From Synura sp. LO234KE (lineage: Eukaryota; Sar; Synurophyceae; Synurales; Mallomonadaceae): a DNA stretch of 10,615 nt. Both the position numbers and the translations under genes were made by a program. This document shows, in pieces, positions 8,201 to 10,615 of the stretch (the stretch's first letter is position 1; each line of letters opens with the position of its first letter). The notes under the pieces are model-generated. The model worked only from the letters and a program-made list of their open reading frames with translations. It was not told the origin of the DNA and ran no database searches. Location: positions 2,307 to 12,921 of the forward strand of contig VKHC01000357.1 of the NCBI GenBank assembly GCA_015143735.1, read 5' to 3'.

Positions 8201-9837
8201 CTACCGTCATTCCAAATACAGCTGAACAACAATCAATATTCAATGAGATATGTGCGGATATTGAACAGCATAAGACAAAGCTATACTTTATACAAGGGAT
8301 GGGAGGATCAGGAAAGTCAGCGTTGTGTAAAAAGATATTGGCATGGGCACGCTCAAAAGAAAAGCTTTGTTTAGGCTGCGCAAGTACCGGATTAGCTGCT
8401 ACCATTTATGAAAATTTCAATACCGCTCACAGTCTTTTCAAGTATCCGGTCATTGAGGATGAAGATCGAGACGAAGCTCATGTAGTCGAATGTCAAGTGA
8501 ACCCTGAGTGCAATTCAAAGCGACTGGAGCTACTACAGGCGACTGATGTTATTGTATGGGACGAATTTCCCTCCAATCATCGTGAACTTTTTGAAGCGGT
8601 ATGTAGAGCTTTAGACAATTTGCAAGGCAAAGTTTGTGTTACCTTTGGAGACTTCGAGCAAATTGCACCGGTGGTACCCCATGGCTCTCGGTTACAAATT
8701 GTGCAATCATCTATTGTGTCTTCTCCACTATGGTGTAATTTTGAAATAAGAGAGCTGACTAAAAATATGCGTCTCATTGGTTTAAGTGAAGAAACTCAAA
8801 ACTTGAACCTAGCGCAAATACAGTTTCTAAAAAATCAAGAACAGTATGGGAAAATGATCTTATCCATAGGAAGAGGTACTTGGAGGGGAGACAACTATTT
8901 CACTGAGGACAAAACATTAGGAAGCCAGCAAATTCTTCTACCAAACATCAGGTGCATAATGGATGAACAAGAGGCCATTGATTTTCTTTATCCAAATCAG
9001 TTTAACACGATCAACTTCAACAAACGTGTTATTTTAGCTGGCACAAACAAGGAAGTTGATTATTGGAACAAGCGAATTCAGTGCATGAATCCTAACCAGA
9101 TGTCAACATTAAGGAAGTTAATCTCAGCGGATGTTCTTTGTGAAGTAGATGACCCCAAGGGAATACTAAAAGCAATGTTGACCACAGAGGTACTCAACAC
9201 ATTCAATAACAATTCGGTTCCTCCACACGAACTTTACTTAGCCGTTGGAGACATTTGCATAATATTGCGAAATTTGAGCAAAAAAGATTCATTAGCTAAC
9301 AATACCCGAGTAAGAATCGTTCGTATTGCAACATTCTGCATCATGGTTCAAACTCTTGGAGAAGATGTTCGGACAATGGCTATTCCTAGAATACGATTCA
9401 AGTTTAGGTTACCTTTTGGACAATCGTACCAGTTGAGGCGAACTCAATTTCCTTTAAGGCTAGCTTACTGTATGTCGGTGAACAAATCCCAAGGGCAAGA
9501 ACAAGAAGCTGTGTTGCTGGATTTACGTAATCAACTCTTTTCTCATGGACACCTGTACGTTGCACTCAGCAGAGTTCGAGATGCCTCAAAAATCGCTGTA
9601 TTTGCTAAGAAAGAATCCACGGTACTAGGATCTAACGGCGAACCAATAGCAATTACAACCAACATTGTATATCCAGAATTGTTGGAGCCTGTGGGTATTA
9701 CACAAAGCAGTGATGCCACGGATACTTGGGAAAGCTTTAACCACGAACAAGAATTACTTTCCGCACAGCCGCCAGATGATCGTAACAATGATATTACTTT
9801 TGAGGAAGCTTGGAATGACGCTGTAGAAGGTATTTGA
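5288..9837 (+). CDS. Helitron Rep-helicase (RepHel) main exon, intact
   Basis: This exon encodes the replicase of a Helitron rolling-circle transposon, expected to nick, join and unwind DNA in the nucleus. Numbering residues from the TTG at 5308, which is not a true start: a Cys region (C57, C60, C62, CC77-78) precedes the Rep domain. Rep shows FTCNPHW (C447), the metal-binding HxH in GLPHAHM (H514, H516), and a tyrosine pair Y648/Y652 in IYLYKYLFKG, spaced as in known Helitron transposases. The PIF1-type SF1B helicase follows: Walker A GMGGSGKS (K1003), Walker B VWDEF (D1085, E1086), GDFEQ (to Q1118), TKNMR (R1155), NKSQGQ (1392-1397) and LYVALSRV (R1422). The frame has no stop until TGA at 9835-9837. 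No ATG fits the 5' end, and the open frame runs back to a 3' splice site at 5287, so the N-terminus comes from upstream exons. Family assignment is firm; activity is inferred. Confidence 0.95.
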
Positions 9838-9861
9838 AATATTTTATCAGCAATATACACG

Positions 9862-10140
9862 TAAATTCATTTACATGATCAATATTTGACTACTTTAATT
9901 GCTACTTCATATTTTGATGCTATTATTTTTGGAGAAATGGTGTTGGTACTCGGAAGAAGGTCTCATTTCGACCGTAAGCGTATTTTATAAAAGCACCACG
10001 TTAAATTCATTTACATGATCAATAGTTGACTACTTTCATTGCTACTTCATATTTTGATGCTATTATTTTTGGAGAAATGGTGTTGATACTTGGAAGAAGG
10101 TCTCATTTGGACCGTAAGCGTATTTTATGATATCACCACG
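9862..10140 (+). repeat. Tandem repeat, two ~140-bp units
   Basis: Units 9862-10000 and 10001-10140 are nearly identical, with roughly ten substitutions mostly at the unit ends. Both carry AATTCATTTACATGATCAAT, a shared CTATTATTTTTGGAGAAATG segment and CCGTAAGCGTATTTTAT, and both end in CACCACG. The array starts 24 bp after the Helitron stop codon. Confidence 0.93.
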
Positions 10141-10475
10141 TTTATCTAATATATTGACATTCTCGTCTGCATACTCTAATTTAATATTAATCAATATTAC
10201 TTCGGGAAGAAATTATGGTTTACTGAAGCGATTTCAAGCTTTAAACTTTACAAAAAGTGTCCACTAAGCTTATCTTTTCATAGCAGCATTTCAGAGCATT
10301 CTAGGCAGTGAGTACCACAAAATTTACTTAGAGGTGACACAATTTACAACGGTTTAGTTATTACACAAAAACTGGACGAAAGAATTGCATACTTATTTCT
10401 TGAACAGCTGGAACATCACACTTTCTGCGCTGCGCTGCTATGTGGAAATTGAAAAAAATTAAACCTTCAAATTAG
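10141..10475 (+). other. No intact gene; broken exon-like frames
   Basis: One plus-strand frame from about 10190 reads ITSGRNYGLLKRFQALNF, then AYLFIAAFQSILGSEYHKIY and beyond, but is interrupted by TAA near 10264 and TAG near 10355. A neighbouring frame reads NLLRGDTIYNGLVITQKL and LEQLEHHTFCAALLCGN, ending at TGA near 10450. The composition is protein-like but no consistent splice model was found. This may be a relic or small exons. Confidence 0.25.
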
Positions 10476-10615
10476 CTTAATCAAAAAACAATTTTAATAG
10501 AGGTCCAACGCGTAGCTGAAGCCTGGTCATTTAATAAATCATTAGGCGTTACTCTTCGTGGGCCAAGAATGTCTTGCTATGTCAAGTACTTTACCGGAGA
10601 TATAGAAGGGATTTA
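10476..10615 (+). CDS. Second PDZ-like exon, partial at window edge
   Basis: The frame is open from just after TAG 10473-10475 to the window end. It reads TILIEVQRVAEAW, then NKSLGVTLRG, CYVKYFTGD and IEGI. The order (a first strand ending VQRV, a SLG loop followed by a VTLRG strand, then a YVKYF strand) is typical of the N-terminal half of a PDZ domain. Acceptors could be AAATTAG ending 10475 or TTTTAATAG ending 10500. The latter enters the same frame two bases before a codon. The exon continues beyond the window, so gene identity cannot be set. It could belong to a host PDZ gene or to the 5' part of another element. Confidence 0.45.
10521..10547. repeat. Imperfect 27-bp palindrome
   Basis: Arms GCCT...ATTTA and TAAAT...AGGC flank an A/T centre, with two G-T wobbles and one mismatch. 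It lies inside the PDZ-like frame and is not GC-rich like a Helitron 3' hairpin. It is probably incidental. Confidence 0.3.

Noticed and set aside
10146-10304. CTAA at 10146 and 10176, and CTAG at 10301, as the Helitron 3' end
   Set aside because: None is preceded by a GC-rich hairpin at the expected distance. Such tetramers are frequent by chance.
1-10615. CRISPR arrays, tRNA/rRNA genes, bacterial promoters or terminators
   Set aside because: No regularly spaced short repeats, no tRNA cloverleaf or rRNA-like segment, and the gene structure is eukaryotic.

Overview
This window looks like nuclear DNA from an AT-rich invertebrate genome. The coding blocks are interrupted by very short GT...AG introns (49, 51, 54, 70-71 and 242 bp are inferred here), intergenic DNA is full of short diverged duplications, and there are no bacterial ribosome-binding sites or operons. 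Introns of about 50 bp, a Helitron and PDZ-like exons would suit a nematode, but that is a guess.

The dominant feature is a large intact Helitron (rolling-circle DNA transposon) replicase-helicase at 5288-9837. It has the N-terminal cysteine region, the HUH relaxase core (HxH, then a tyrosine pair four residues apart) and a full PIF1-family SF1B helicase. No internal stop or frameshift is visible, so the protein may still be active.

Upstream lie four further coding blocks: 2865-3045, 3097-3452, 3507-3796 and 4392-4583, followed by a PDZ-like exon at 4826-5238. Every inferred junction among them, and from the PDZ-like exon into the Helitron frame, is phase-compatible. Two readings are open: one gene of about 1,993 codons running 2865-9837, or a separate nuclear protein gene (2865-about 3800) followed by a PDZ-Helitron gene. 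The last junction (5239-5287, joining the PDZ-like exon to the Rep-helicase) is the best supported.

The left third (1-2860) holds a low-complexity first exon (8-653), then a diverged direct repeat of about 0.8 kb (671-1435 and 1829-2635). The repeat contains tandem sub-repeats with exon-like reading frames. The second copy carries a 65-bp piece nearly identical to the Helitron coding sequence. Between and partly under the repeats is a decayed minus-strand coding relic (about 1905-1424).

The right end (9838-10615) has a 140-bp tandem duplication, a stretch of exon-like broken frames, and a second PDZ-like exon open to the window edge. I could not identify convincing Helitron termini (5' TC, 3' hairpin plus CTRR), so the limits of the element are unknown.
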